Assembly (NCBI RefSeq): GCF_019801605.1 | Contig: NZ_JAHVIT010000001.1 | Span: 310,001 to 374,000 of the forward strand | Reading direction: 5' to 3' | Origin: Maritimibacter alkaliphilus | Lineage (GTDB): Bacteria; Pseudomonadota; Alphaproteobacteria; Rhodobacterales; Rhodobacteraceae | DNA length: 64,000 nt | In this document: positions 35,448-45,885 of the stretch, one piece after another | How positions within the stretch are numbered: position 1 is the first letter of the stretch | Layout: every line of letters starts with the position of its first letter | Notes under the pieces: model-generated | Database searches by the model: none | Told to the model about the DNA's origin: nothing | The model's input: only the letters and a program-made list of their open reading frames with translations | Program-made: the position numbers and the translations under genes

Positions 35448-38105
35448 TCAGGCGTCGTCGGACGAGGCCGCCTTTTTCGCCGGGGCCTTCTTGGTCGTGG
35501 TCTTCTTTGCCGTGGACTTGGTGGCCGTCTTGCTGGCTGTCTTGGTCGCCGCCTTTTTCGGGGCGGCCTTCTTCTTGGGCGCCTTCTTGCCCGACTTGGC
35601 AGCCTTCTCCTCGATCAGTGCCATGGCGGCTTCCATGGTCAGCGTGTCGGGGTCGGTCTCCTTGGGCAGGGTCGCGTTGATCTTGTCCCACTTCACGTAA
35701 GGGCCGTAGCGGCCCTCCATGATCGAGACCGGACCGCCCGCATCGGGATGATCACCCAGTTCCTTGAGCGTCTTGGCCGCGCCGCGGCGGGCGCCGCGGG
35801 CGGCGACCTTCTCGGCCAGCAGCTGCACGGCGCGGTTCATGCCGACGGACCAGACATCCTCGAGGGTTTCGAGGTTGGCATTGGTGCCGCCCCGGTCCGA
35901 GGTGGTCTCCGCGTGTTTGATGTAGGGGCCGTAGCGGCCGATGTTGGCCCAGACGTTCACGCCGTCCTCGGGGTGCGGGCCGATCAGGCGCGGCAGCGAG
36001 AGCAGGCGCACGGCCTCCTCCAGCGTGACCTCCTCGGGGGCCCAGTCCTTGGGCACCGACTGGCGCGGCGGCTTCTTGTTGTCTTCCGTCATCTCGCCAC
36101 GCTGGCAGTAGGGGCCGAAGCGCCCCTTCATGACGTAGATGTTGTCACCCTCGTCCTGGCCCAGCAGCTTGCCCTCGGGGGGGATGGCGCTGGCTTCCGC
36201 CTCGGGATCGGGCGGGCCGAAGGGACGGGTGTAGCGGCACTCGGGATATTCGGAGCAGCCGATGAAGGCGCCGCCGGAGCGCGCGGTGCGCATCGAGAGC
36301 CGGCCCTTGCCGCAGTTCGGGCAGAGCCGCGGGTCGGTCCCGTCCTCGGTCGGGGGGAAGAGATGCGGCTCCAGCACCTCGTTGATCTTCTCCAGCACCT
36401 CGGTGATCCGCAGCTCGGAGGTCTCGGCGATGGCCGCCGAGAAATCCCGCCAGAAGCGCGAGAGCACTTCCTTGTAGTCGCGATCACCCGCGGAGACGTC
36501 ATCCAGTTCCTCTTCGAGGTCGGCGGTGAAGTCGTATTCCACGTACTTGCGGAAGTAGTTCTCGAGGAAGGCAATCACCAGCCGGCCCTTGTCCTCGGGG
36601 ATCAGGCGGTTCTTGTCCTTCAGCACATAGCCGCGGTCCTGGATCGTGGTGACGATCGAGGCATAGGTCGAGGGCCGGCCGATGCCGAGCTCTTCCATCC
36701 GCTTGACCAGCGTCGCCTCGGTGTAGCGCGGCGGCGGCTGGGTGAAATGCTGCTCGGGGTTGATGGTGCGCTTGTCGGCCTTCTCGCCTTCGCTGATCTG
36801 GGGCAGGCGCTTGTCGTCATCGTCCACGACGGCGTCGTCGCGGCCTTCCTCGTAGACCTTCAGGAAGCCGTCGAAGAGCACCACCTGGCCGGTGGCGCGC
36901 AGGCCGACCTGGCCGTCCTTGCTGCCCACCTCGACGGTGGTCCGCTCGAGGCGCGCGCCTTCCATCTGGCAGGCCAGCGTGCGTTTCCAGATCAGGTCAT
37001 AGAGCTTGCGCTGATCGGCGTCGGAGATGCGCAGGCTTTCGACGTCCGCCGCCATGTCGGTGGGGCGGATGCATTCGTGGGCTTCCTGCGCGTTCTTGGC
37101 CTTGTTCTTGTAGACCCGCGGGCTGGCCGGCACGTAATCCTTGCCGTAGCGGTCGCCGATGGCGTCGCGGCAGGCGGCCACGGCCTCGGGCGCCATGTCG
37201 ATGCCGTCGGTCCGCATGTAGGTGATGTGACCGGCCTCGTAGAGCCGCTGCGCCGCGCTCATGGTCTGGCGCGCGCCCATGCCGAACTTGCGGCTCGCCT
37301 CCTGCTGGAGGGTCGAGGTCATGAAGGGCGGCGAGGGGTTGCGCGAGCCGGGCTTGGCCTCGACCGAGGTCACGGTCAGGTCGCGCGAGGTGATCGCCTG
37401 CACGGCCATCTCGGCCTGGGTCTGGTTTTCGATGTCGAACCGGTCGAGCTTCTTGCCCGCGAGCACCGTCAGCCGGGCCTCGTAGTCCTGTCCGCGCGGG
37501 GTGGCGAGCAGCGCCTTGACCGTCCAGTATTCCCGGGCACGGAAGGCCTCGATCTCCATCTCGCGCTCGACGATGAGGCGCAGGCAGACCGATTGTACTC
37601 GGCCCGCCGACTTGGCGCCGGGCAGCTTGCGCCAGAGCACCGGCGAGAGGTTGAAGCCCACGAGGTAGTCGAGCGCCCGACGGGCGAGGTAGGCCTCGAC
37701 CAGCGGCGCGTCCACCTGGCGCGGGTTCTTCATCGCCTCGGTCACGGCGGTCTTGGTGATCGCGTTGAACACCACGCGGGACACGGGGGTGTCCTTCTTG
37801 ATGGCCTTGCGGTTGCGCAGCGCCTCCTCAAGGTGCCAGCTGATCGCCTCGCCTTCGCGATCGGGGTCAGTCGCGAGGATCAGGGCGTTGTCGTCTTTCA
37901 GGGCATCGGCGATCGCCTTGACGTGCTTCTTGCTGTCGGAGGCGATCTCCCACTTCATGTCGAAATCATGCTCGGGATCGACCGAGCCATCCTTCGGCGG
38001 CAGGTCCCGGACATGGCCGTAGGAGGCGAGAACGGTGTAATCGGACCCGAGATATTTGTTGATTGTCTTGGCCTTGGCAGGGGATTCGACAACGACAACG
38101 GGCAT
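35448..38105 (-). CDS. topA: DNA topoisomerase I (type IA)
   Basis: 885 residues from the ATG at 38105 (AAAGGA ribosome site). Toprim domain with 'VVESPAKAKTI' and 'ATDPDREGEAISWHL', then the active-site Tyr at about 296 in 'GHITYMRTDGIDM'. Zinc-finger-like Cys clusters follow ('CPNCGKGRLSMRTARSGGAFIGCSEYPEC'), then two further C-terminal repeats ('GRYGPYIKH', 'GRYGPYVKWDKINATLPKE') and a Lys/Ala-rich histone-like tail of about 55 residues that probably binds DNA. It relaxes negative supercoils. It is in the same direction as dprA upstream, with a 406-base gap. Confidence 0.97.
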   Translation of the reverse strand: MPVVVVESPAKAKTINKYLGSDYTVLASYGHVRDLPPKDGSVDPEHDFDMKWEIASDSKKHVKAIADALKDDNALILATDPDREGEAISWHLEEALRNRKAIKKDTPVSRVVFNAITKTAVTEAMKNPRQVDAPLVEAYLARRALDYLVGFNLSPVLWRKLPGAKSAGRVQSVCLRLIVEREMEIEAFRAREYWTVKALLATPRGQDYEARLTVLAGKKLDRFDIENQTQAEMAVQAITSRDLTVTSVEAKPGSRNPSPPFMTSTLQQEASRKFGMGARQTMSAAQRLYEAGHITYMRTDGIDMAPEAVAACRDAIGDRYGKDYVPASPRVYKNKAKNAQEAHECIRPTDMAADVESLRISDADQRKLYDLIWKRTLACQMEGARLERTTVEVGSKDGQVGLRATGQVVLFDGFLKVYEEGRDDAVVDDDDKRLPQISEGEKADKRTINPEQHFTQPPPRYTEATLVKRMEELGIGRPSTYASIVTTIQDRGYVLKDKNRLIPEDKGRLVIAFLENYFRKYVEYDFTADLEEELDDVSAGDRDYKEVLSRFWRDFSAAIAETSELRITEVLEKINEVLEPHLFPPTEDGTDPRLCPNCGKGRLSMRTARSGGAFIGCSEYPECRYTRPFGPPDPEAEASAIPPEGKLLGQDEGDNIYVMKGRFGPYCQRGEMTEDNKKPPRQSVPKDWAPEEVTLEEAVRLLSLPRLIGPHPEDGVNVWANIGRYGPYIKHAETTSDRGGTNANLETLEDVWSVGMNRAVQLLAEKVAARGARRGAAKTLKELGDHPDAGGPVSIMEGRYGPYVKWDKINATLPKETDPDTLTMEAAMALIEEKAAKSGKKAPKKKAAPKKAATKTASKTATKSTAKKTTTKKAPAKKAASSDDA

Positions 38106-38511
38106 GAAAAGTCCTTTCGACTCTGGTCGAGCATATTGGCGGCGGACCATGTGGGGTCTGTCAGGGCAATGTCAATGCACGGCTCGTTGAGCGTCGTCAA
38201 CGGTCCGCTGAAGCCGCGATGCCGCAGGGATGGGGCCGGGATGAGGGTTTTGCAAGGGCGGGATGCTGCGCTGCGGCAGATTGGGGCGCGGGGCAGGAGG
38301 CCCGCAGAGCAACGCGCAGGGCGGCTGACAGGGGAGCCGTCGCTGGAGCCGATTGCGGGGCTGCCGAAGGGGCGGACAGTGCGGTCGTGAGGGGACGTAT
38401 CGGCCGATGTGTCCGGGCGCGGGGGTGTCAGCCGCCCTGCGCCGGACCGGGGGAGCATTCACGGTGCACCGGGCCAGACCTCCGGGCCAGACCTCCGGGC
38501 CGGAAAACGGG
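38106..38511 (-). other. 406-bp gap between topA and dprA with a short tandem repeat
   Basis: No gene recognised. At 38469-38501 a 13-bp unit (CCGGGCCAGACCT) occurs twice plus a partial third copy, 10 bases after the dprA stop on the minus strand. It could form a stem and act as the dprA 3' end. The remainder should contain the topA promoter. Confidence 0.55.
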
Positions 38512-39831
38512 TCAGCCGCCCGGTGGGTCCGGCACGAGGGTGAGCATGCCGCCCGGGCGGCGTTCGATCCGCTCTGAAAGCTCGAGGTCGAGCAGGGCAG
38601 GGGCGATCTGCGCGGCGGGGGCGTCGAGGTCGCGGATGAGCTGATCCTCCTGCAGGGGCGCGCAGGAGAGTCGGGCGAGGATCGCCTCGTGCAGACGGGC
38701 CTGCGCGAGGGCCGCCGCCGCAGCGGGTGCTGGGCTCTCGGGCGGCTCCTCGATCAACGGGGTGTCCTCCGGCGGGCTGTCTGTCTCTGCGGCGGCGGGC
38801 GCAGGGGGGCGAAGGTCGCGGGCCGCGCGGGTCACGGGCGTGCCCCGGGTGAGGGCGAGAGCCATATCGCGGGCGCGGTCCAGCGCCGTGGGCCTCGTGT
38901 CGGGCGGGGCCAAGGCAAGGTCGCGCTGCGCGGCGGGCAGGGGCGGCAGGGCCTCCAGCACGTCCTCGGCGCTGCGCACGAGGCGGGCGCCGTCGCGCAG
39001 CAGCAGGTTGCAGCCGGCGGCGCGGGCGTCGAAGGGGTGGCCCGGCACGGCCATGGCCTCGCGGCCCTGATCGAGGGCGTTGCGCGCGGTGATCAGGCTG
39101 CCGGATTTTGCCGCCGCCTCCACCACCACCACGACCTCGGCCATGCCCGAGATCAGGCGGTTGCGGCGCGGGAAGTCGCGGGCCTGTGCCACGTGGCCGA
39201 GGGGCCGTTCCGACACCCGTGCGCCGTTCAGCAGCAGTCGGTCGGCGAGATCGGCATTTTCGGCCGGGTAGGGGATGTCGGCCCCGCCCGCCAGGACGGC
39301 GACGGTACCGGTGGCCAGCGAGGCGCGGTGCGCCGCCGTGTCCACCCCCCGGGCGAGGCCGGAGACGATCACATAGCCCGCCGCGGCGAGGTCGGTGGCC
39401 AGCCTCTCGGCCATGCGGGTGGCGAGAGAGGAGGCGTTGCGCGCGCCCACGAGGGCGATCATCGGGCGCGAGAGGACCCGCGGCTCGCCGACCATCCACA
39501 GGAGGGGCGGCGGTTCGTCGAGGTCCATCAGCCGTCTGGGAAAGAGCGCGTCACCGGGGGTCAGCATCCGGGCGCGGGCGCCTGTCGCCCGGCGCAGTTC
39601 CTCCCGCGCGATGCCTTCGGGGCAGGGGCGGTAGGAGGGCACTCCGGCGCTGGCTGCAAGACCGGGCAGGGCCTCCAATGCGGCCTGAGCGCTGCCATGC
39701 TCGGCCATGAGCCTGTAGAAGGTGGAGGGCCCCACCCGGCGGGAGCGCAAGAGACGAAGCCACGCCAGACGGTCCTCTTCCGTGGTGGGTGGGAGTGGGG
39801 GGTGAGTGGAAGGTTGTGGTGTCCCGTCCAT
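38512..39831 (-). CDS. dprA: DprA/Smf, DNA processing protein
   Basis: 439 residues. N-terminal SAM-like helical region ('RLAWLRLLRSRRVGPSTFYRLM'), then the Rossmann-type DprA domain with 'ALVGARNASSLATRMAERLATDLAAAGYVIVSGLARGVDTAAHRASL' (given in pieces: 'VGARNAS', 'SGLARGVDTAAH') and 'GSLITARNALDQGREAMAVPG', and a C-terminal winged helix ('LSCAPLQEDQLIRDLDAPAAQIAPALLDLELSERIER'). A ~60-residue Pro/Ala-rich linker separates the two. DprA loads RecA on incoming single-stranded DNA in transformation and gene-transfer-agent uptake. The start has GCGGAG 5 bases upstream. Confidence 0.94.
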   Translation of the reverse strand: MDGTPQPSTHPPLPPTTEEDRLAWLRLLRSRRVGPSTFYRLMAEHGSAQAALEALPGLAASAGVPSYRPCPEGIAREELRRATGARARMLTPGDALFPRRLMDLDEPPPLLWMVGEPRVLSRPMIALVGARNASSLATRMAERLATDLAAAGYVIVSGLARGVDTAAHRASLATGTVAVLAGGADIPYPAENADLADRLLLNGARVSERPLGHVAQARDFPRRNRLISGMAEVVVVVEAAAKSGSLITARNALDQGREAMAVPGHPFDARAAGCNLLLRDGARLVRSAEDVLEALPPLPAAQRDLALAPPDTRPTALDRARDMALALTRGTPVTRAARDLRPPAPAAAETDSPPEDTPLIEEPPESPAPAAAAALAQARLHEAILARLSCAPLQEDQLIRDLDAPAAQIAPALLDLELSERIERRPGGMLTLVPDPPGG

Positions 39832-39871
39832 GATGACTCCGCCTCTTGCGGAATCAGATCTACCCCAGGCG

Positions 39872-39904
39872 CCGTTAACTATCCGTGAATCGCAGGGTTA
39901 ACGG
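39872..39904 (-). promoter_or_regulatory. Inverted repeat upstream of dprA, CtrA-like half-sites
   Basis: CCGTTAAC (39872-39879), 17 bases, GTTAACGG (39897-39904), starting 41 bases before the dprA start. Each arm contains TTAAC, the core of CtrA half-sites (TTAACCAT). The spacing is not that of the TTAA-N7-TTAA full site, so CtrA binding is only a possibility; another dimeric regulator is equally likely. Confidence 0.4.
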
Positions 39905-39942
39905 TGTCTTCAACTCTCCCACCCGCCAGAGGGGCAGCCCGA

Positions 39943-41364
<1,422 letters not shown>

Positions 41365-41418
41365 GCGGAAATCTCCATTAGGGGTGCGACGTTGATGCGG
41401 CTTCCAACACACCGAAAT

Positions 41419-41432
41419 TTGATCTAAGTCAA
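41419..41432 (+). promoter_or_regulatory. FNR/FnrL-like box between tldD and ctaC
   Basis: TTGATCTAAGTCAA, which matches the FNR consensus TTGAT-N4-ATCAA at 9 of 10 fixed bases. It is 55 bases before the tldD start and 146 before ctaC. FnrL in Rhodobacter controls terminal oxidase genes in response to oxygen, so it fits as a site for regulating the aa3 oxidase operon. Confidence 0.6.
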
Positions 41433-41577
41433 AGTGAGCGTCTGTTTGCCGCAAGTGCCGTGATTGTCGTGGAGGCGAGAATATGGTCTTAAGCACAGAC
41501 AAACAACGGGAGGAGGACGGGGGAAACCCGGCTTCCGTTTACAAATGACAGTGAAAGCCAAACGATCAGGGTGACCC

Positions 41578-42417
41578 ATGCGTAAGATCTTCAGCCTCAC
41601 GGCGCTTATGGCAACCTTCCTTGCCGCCCCGACCCTCGCCCAGGATGGGCTCGAGACCGTGGGCAAGCCGCATCACGGCGGCATGGGGTTCCAGACCGCT
41701 GCCACAGAACTGGCCCGCGACCTGCAGTGGCTGGATCACATGATCCTCTACATCATCACCGCGATCGTGATCTTCGTCTGCATCCTGCTGGGCCTCGTCA
41801 TCGTGCGCTACAACAGCAAGGCGAACCCGACCCCGGCCAAGTTCACCCACAACTCGCCGCTGGAAATCGCCTGGACCCTGGGCCCGGTGATGATTCTCGT
41901 CTTCATCGGGGCGTTCTCGCTGCCGGTTCTGTTCAAGCAGCAGGAAATCCCCGAGGGCGACATCCACATCAAGGTGACCGGCTACCAGTGGTACTGGGGC
42001 TACGAGTACACCGACCATGACTTCGGCTTCGAGAGCTTCCTGCTCCAGAAGGAACAGCTGGCCGAGTACGGCTACAACGACGACGAATACCTGCTCGCCA
42101 CCGACACCGCCGTCGTGGTGCCCGTGGGCAAGGTCATCGTCATGGACGTGACCGGCGCCGACGTGATCCACAGCTGGACCATCCCCGCCTTCGGGGTGAA
42201 GCAGGACGCCGTTCCCGGCCGCCTCGCGCAATTGTGGTTCCAAGCCGAGAAGGAAGGCGTGTACTTCGGCCAGTGCTCCGAGCTGTGCGGCAAGGACCAC
42301 GCCTACATGCCGATCACCGTGAAGGTGGTCAGCGAGGAAGCCTACGAAGAGTGGCTCACCGGCGCGAAGGAAGAATACGCGGGCGTGCCCCGCAGCTACC
42401 AGGTGGCCTCGAACTGA
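41578..42417 (+). CDS. ctaC: Cytochrome c oxidase subunit II (aa3 type)
   Basis: 279 residues. A signal peptide (about 1-21) and two membrane helices (about 53-75 and 97-119) precede the periplasmic CuA cupredoxin domain. The CuA ligands are present: His198 in '[11 protein letters not shown]', Cys233 and Cys237, His241 and Met244 in '[12 protein letters not shown]'. The 'QWYWGYEY' aromatic motif for electron entry from cytochrome c is present. It heads the assembly operon ctaC-ctaB-orf-ctaG-ctaE-surf1; the catalytic subunit I gene is not in the window. Confidence 0.97.
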   Translation: MRKIFSLTALMATFLAAPTLAQDGLETVGKPHHGGMGFQTAATELARDLQWLDHMILYIITAIVIFVCILLGLVIVRYNSKANPTPAKFTHNSPLEIAWTLGPVMILVFIGAFSLPVLFKQQEIPEGDIHIKVTGYQWYWGYEYTDHDFGFESFLLQKEQLAEYGYNDDEYLLATDTAVVVPVGKVIVMDVTGADVIHSWTIPAFGVKQDAVPGRLAQLWFQAEKEGVYFGQCSELCGKDHAYMPITVKVVSEEAYEEWLTGAKEEYAGVPRSYQVASN

Positions 42418-42477
42418 GGGACCTGCGGGCTGCGGCCCGTCCCGGCGGACGCAGGCCCGCCCATCATAGTGTGACCG

Positions 42478-42497
42478 GGCCCCGCCGCGTCGGGGCC
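42478..42497 (+). other. Hairpin between ctaC and ctaB
   Basis: GGCCCCG, 6-base loop, CGGGGCC, without a T-run, in the ctaC-ctaB gap. More GC dyads lie just upstream (42421-42460). Likely an mRNA processing or stabilising element giving different levels of ctaC and the assembly genes, rather than a terminator. Confidence 0.5.
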
Positions 42498-42540
42498 TGA
42501 CGTGAAGACGGGGGCGCCTGTGCCCCCGAGGAAAGACGAA

Positions 42541-43479
42541 ATGACCGACGCCAGCATCAATCCACAAGCCAGCGAGGGCGAAGCCCGGTTCGGCGACTTT
42601 GTCGCCCTGCTGAAACCGCGCGTCATGTCGCTGGTCGTGTTCACCGCCGCCGTGGGCCTGCTGGCGGCACCGGTGCCCGTGCACCCGTTCATCGCCTTCT
42701 TCGCAGTGCTCTGCATCGCGATCGGCGGCGGGGCCTCGGGCGCGCTGAACATGTGGTACGACGCCGATATCGACGCGGTGATGAAACGCACCGCCAAGCG
42801 TCCGATCCCCGCCGGCAAGGTGACGCCGGGCGATGCGCTCGCCATCGGGCTGACGCTCTCGGGCTTCTCCTGCGTGATGCTGGGGCTGGCGGCGAACTGG
42901 GTCGCGGCGGGGCTGCTGGCCTTCACCATCTTCTTCTACGTGGTCATCTACACGATGTGGCTGAAGCGCTGGACGCCGCAGAACATCGTCATCGGCGGTG
43001 CCGCCGGGGCCTTCCCCCCGATGATCGGCTGGGCCGTGGCCACCGGGGGCGTCAGCGTCGAATCCGTGCTGATGTTCCTGCTGACCTTCATGTGGACGCC
43101 GCCGCACTTCTGGGCGCTCGCGCTCTTCGTGAAGTCGGACTACGACAAGGCCGGCGTTCCGATGCTGACCGTGACCCATGGCCGCCGCTCGGCGCGCCGC
43201 CATATCCTGGGCTACACCATCCTGCTGGCCGCCGTGGCCGTGGGCATCGGCTTCACCTCCGTGGGCGGGCCGGTCTACCTGGCCGTGGCCGTGGTGCTGA
43301 ACGCGCTCTTCCTCAAGGGCGCGGTGGACATCCTGCGCCGCGACGAAGCCGCCTCCGAGGCGGATGGCTACAAGTCCGAAAAGAGCTTCTTCAAGCTCTC
43401 CCTGCTTTACCTCTTCCTCCATTTCGGCGCGATCCTCGCCGAGGCCGCACTGCGGCCATGGGGTCTGGGAGGCTGGTGA
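42541..43479 (+). CDS. ctaB: Protoheme IX farnesyltransferase (heme O synthase)
   Basis: 312 residues from the ATG at 42541 (GAGGAAAG site). UbiA prenyltransferase family with about 8-9 membrane helices. The prenyl-diphosphate motif '[23 protein letters not shown]' (quoted as '[15 protein letters not shown]') holds the D..D and the conserved Arg/Lys, and '[28 protein letters not shown]' is typical of heme O synthases. It adds a farnesyl group to heme B, the first step of heme A synthesis for cytochrome aa3. Upstream ATG at 42502 is less well supported. Confidence 0.95.
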   Translation: MTDASINPQASEGEARFGDFVALLKPRVMSLVVFTAAVGLLAAPVPVHPFIAFFAVLCIAIGGGASGALNMWYDADIDAVMKRTAKRPIPAGKVTPGDALAIGLTLSGFSCVMLGLAANWVAAGLLAFTIFFYVVIYTMWLKRWTPQNIVIGGAAGAFPPMIGWAVATGGVSVESVLMFLLTFMWTPPHFWALALFVKSDYDKAGVPMLTVTHGRRSARRHILGYTILLAAVAVGIGFTSVGGPVYLAVAVVLNALFLKGAVDILRRDEAASEADGYKSEKSFFKLSLLYLFLHFGAILAEAALRPWGLGGW

Positions 43480-43481
43480 AG

Positions 43482-43643
43482 ATGTTCAGGGAGGAGCATG
43501 AACTTCACAAACGCCGCTGGGGCCGAAATCTCGGCCTCGGCATCGTACTGGCGATCTTCGTCGCGCTGGTCTTCGGACTGACCGTGGTGAAGGTGTCCCT
43601 AGAGGACTTCCGCACGCCTGCGGAAACGGGAGGAGAACAATGA
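43482..43643 (+). CDS. 53-residue membrane protein between ctaB and ctaG (CoxF-like)
   Basis: 53 residues, ATG at 43482, two bases after the ctaB stop, ending with TGA overlapping the ctaG ATG (ATGA). Polar, basic N-terminus '[17 protein letters not shown]', one membrane helix ('[21 protein letters not shown]') and a short acidic C-terminus. Small single-helix proteins are encoded at this position in many alphaproteobacterial cox operons. The tight coupling on both sides argues it is translated. Its function in oxidase assembly is not established. Confidence 0.8.
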   Translation: MFREEHELHKRRWGRNLGLGIVLAIFVALVFGLTVVKVSLEDFRTPAETGGEQ

Positions 43644-44224
43644 AACGTCTGAGCGGACCGCAGAAGACCGTCGTCCTGACCCTTGGCACCGTGATCTTCA
43701 TGGGTGCCATGGCCTGGGCTGCCGTGCCTTTCTATTCGTGGTTCTGCCGTGTCACCGGCTTCGGCGGGGTGACCAGCGTGGCGGAAGCCGGCTCTGACGT
43801 GATCCTCGACGAAACCATCAAGATCCGCTTCGACGCCTCGACCGACAAGGACATGCCATGGTCCTTCAAGCCGATGCAGAAGCAGATGGAGATGCGGATC
43901 GGCGAGACGGGGCTGGCCTTCTACGAGGCCTACAACCCCACGGACCGTGTCATCGCGGGAACGGCGGCCTACAACGTCGCCCCCTACGAGGCGGGTGGCT
44001 TCTTCTCCAAGATCGAGTGCTTCTGCTTCACCGAACAGGTGTTGCAACCGGGGGAGCGGGTGGAAATGCCCGTCACCTTCTACGTGGATCCGGAAATCGT
44101 CGAGGACCGGGACGCCAAGTTCGTCCATGTCATCACGCTTTCCTACACGTTCTACGAGACCGACCTGCCGACAACCGAAGAGCAGGCGGCGCTTGACCAA
44201 CCGAAGTCGACTGACGTCAACTGA
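43640..44224 (+). CDS. ctaG: Cytochrome c oxidase assembly factor CtaG/Cox11
   Basis: 194 residues. N-terminal membrane anchor (about 10-30) and a periplasmic immunoglobulin-like domain. The copper motif 'IECFCFTEQ' holds Cys127 and Cys129, and a third Cys lies at 36 in '[13 protein letters not shown]'. Cox11 delivers copper to the CuB site of subunit I. Start overlaps the stop of the 53-residue gene, and ctaE follows 30 bases downstream. Confidence 0.96.
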   Translation: MKRLSGPQKTVVLTLGTVIFMGAMAWAAVPFYSWFCRVTGFGGVTSVAEAGSDVILDETIKIRFDASTDKDMPWSFKPMQKQMEMRIGETGLAFYEAYNPTDRVIAGTAAYNVAPYEAGGFFSKIECFCFTEQVLQPGERVEMPVTFYVDPEIVEDRDAKFVHVITLSYTFYETDLPTTEEQAALDQPKSTDVN

Positions 44225-44254
44225 TGACCAAAGGCTCCAACGAGGGACACACCG

Positions 44255-45055
44255 ATGGCGCATGAAAAGAACCACGATTATCACATCCTGCAACCCTCCC
44301 TGTATCCCTTCCTGGGATCGGTGGGTGCCTTCGTCATGCTGTTTGGCGCAACGCTCTGGATGCATGACAGCGGCCCCTGGATCTTCATCCTCGGCCTCCT
44401 GATGGTGCTCTACACCATGTACGGCTGGTGGGCAGAGACGATTGCCGAGAACAAGGCGGGCGACCACACCCCTGTGGTGCGGATCGGCCTGCGCTACGGC
44501 TTCATCCTCTTCATCATGTCCGAAGTGATGTTCTTCGTCGCGTGGTTCTGGACCTTCTTCAAGCACGCGCTCTACCCGATGGGCCCGCAGTCGCCTGCCG
44601 TGGACGGCGTCTGGCCGCCCGCCGGGATCGAGACCTTCGACCCCTGGCACCTGCCGCTGATCAACACGCTGATCCTGCTCTGCTCGGGCGCGGCCTGCAC
44701 CTGGGCGCACCATGCGCTGGTGCATGAAAACAACCGCAAGGACGTCAAGAACGGCCTGATCATCGCGGTGCTGCTGGGCCTGCTCTTCACCTTCTTCCAG
44801 GCCTATGAATACAGCCACGCGGCCTTCGGCTTCTCGGGCAACATCTATGGCGCCTCCTTCTTCATGGCGACCGGCTTCCACGGCTTCCACGTGATCATCG
44901 GGACTATCTTCCTCTTCATCTGCCTCCTGCGCGTGATGAAGGGCGATTTTACCCCCGAGAACCACTTCGGCTTCGAGGCTGCCGCCTGGTACTGGCACTT
45001 CGTCGACGTGGTCTGGCTGTTCCTGTTCCTCTCGATCTACATCTGGGGCCAGTAA
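44255..45055 (+). CDS. ctaE: Cytochrome c oxidase subunit III
   Basis: 266 residues with seven membrane helices. Signature segments are '[17 protein letters not shown]' with the conserved lipid-binding Glu, '[12 protein letters not shown]', '[40 protein letters not shown]' (core '[10 protein letters not shown]') and '[18 protein letters not shown]'. Subunit III stabilises proton uptake by subunit I. It has a GAGGGACA ribosome site. Confidence 0.97.
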   Translation: MAHEKNHDYHILQPSLYPFLGSVGAFVMLFGATLWMHDSGPWIFILGLLMVLYTMYGWWAETIAENKAGDHTPVVRIGLRYGFILFIMSEVMFFVAWFWTFFKHALYPMGPQSPAVDGVWPPAGIETFDPWHLPLINTLILLCSGAACTWAHHALVHENNRKDVKNGLIIAVLLGLLFTFFQAYEYSHAAFGFSGNIYGASFFMATGFHGFHVIIGTIFLFICLLRVMKGDFTPENHFGFEAAAWYWHFVDVVWLFLFLSIYIWGQ

Positions 45056-45108
45056 AGGCCGCAGGGGCAGGGTCCGGGTTGAACCGGACCGGCCAAACGG
45101 ACTAAAGC

Positions 45109-45134
45109 AACGCGGGCGGGAAACCGTCCGCGTT
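45109..45134 (+). other. 11-bp hairpin between ctaE and surf1
   Basis: AACGCGGGCGG and CCGTCCGCGTT (one G-U pair) with a 4-base loop GAAA, followed by CTTCG. A second hairpin GGTCCGG/CCGGACC lies at 45071-45090. Weak T content after the stem suggests partial termination or mRNA stabilisation of the oxidase part. Confidence 0.5.
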
Positions 45135-45153
45135 CTTCGTTTCCGGGGGCACA

Positions 45154-45885
45154 ATGCGCCGTATCCTTCTGCCGCTGATCTTCGGCCTTCTGGGCACCGC
45201 CGTGCTGGCATCGCTCGGTGTCTGGCAGCTGCAGCGGCTGGCCTGGAAGGAGAGCGTGCTCTCCGAGATCGAGGCCGCCATCGGCGCCGACCCGGTGCCG
45301 CTGCCTGACATCCCCGATCCCGAGCGTGACCGCTACCTGCCGGTCTGGGCCACGGGCCACATGACCGGGCCCACCCTGCGCGTACTGGTAAGCCAGAAGG
45401 AGAAGGGCGCGGGCTACCGCCTGATCACCCCCTTCGAGAGTGGTGACCGCCGGGTGCTGATCGACCGGGGCTTCCTGCCCGTCGACCGCCCCGTGCCCGA
45501 GACGCCGACGCGCGAGGTGACGGTGATCGGCAACCTGCTCTGGCCGGACGAGGTGGACGGCTACACGCCGGAGCCCGACCGCGATCAGGGCCTGTGGTTC
45601 GCCCGCGACCTGCCGGCTCTGGCCGCCGAACTGGGGACCGAGCCGCTGCTGATCGTCCTGCGCGACGAGACCTTTGACGATGCCGGTGTGAGCCCGCTGC
45701 CCGTCAGCTCTGCGGGCATTCCCAACGATCACCTCGGCTATGCCGTGCAATGGTTCGGCATGGCCCTGATCTGGCTGGTCATGACCGGCATTCTGATCTA
45801 CCGAAACCTGCGACCCCGTGATGACCCCCGTGAAGACCCCCGCAAAGGCACATCCGCCGGGGCCAAGAAAGGTGAGACGACGTGA
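45154..45885 (+). CDS. SURF1 family cytochrome oxidase assembly protein
   Basis: 243 residues. Two membrane helices flank a periplasmic domain: the first about 4-22 and the second about 202-222 ('NDHLGYAVQWFGMALIWLVMTG'). Conserved features include 'LGVWQLQRLAWKE', 'GYRLITPFE', 'VLIDRGFLP' and the Tyr-Ala-x-Gln-Trp motif before the second helix. Surf1 (Shy1) helps heme A insertion into subunit I. The stop overlaps the GTG of thrC. Confidence 0.95.
   Translation: MRRILLPLIFGLLGTAVLASLGVWQLQRLAWKESVLSEIEAAIGADPVPLPDIPDPERDRYLPVWATGHMTGPTLRVLVSQKEKGAGYRLITPFESGDRRVLIDRGFLPVDRPVPETPTREVTVIGNLLWPDEVDGYTPEPDRDQGLWFARDLPALAAELGTEPLLIVLRDETFDDAGVSPLPVSSAGIPNDHLGYAVQWFGMALIWLVMTGILIYRNLRPRDDPREDPRKGTSAGAKKGETT

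Noticed and set aside
35748-38390. 880-codon plus-strand frame opposite topA
   Set aside because: Same reason: antisense shadow of a well-supported topoisomerase.
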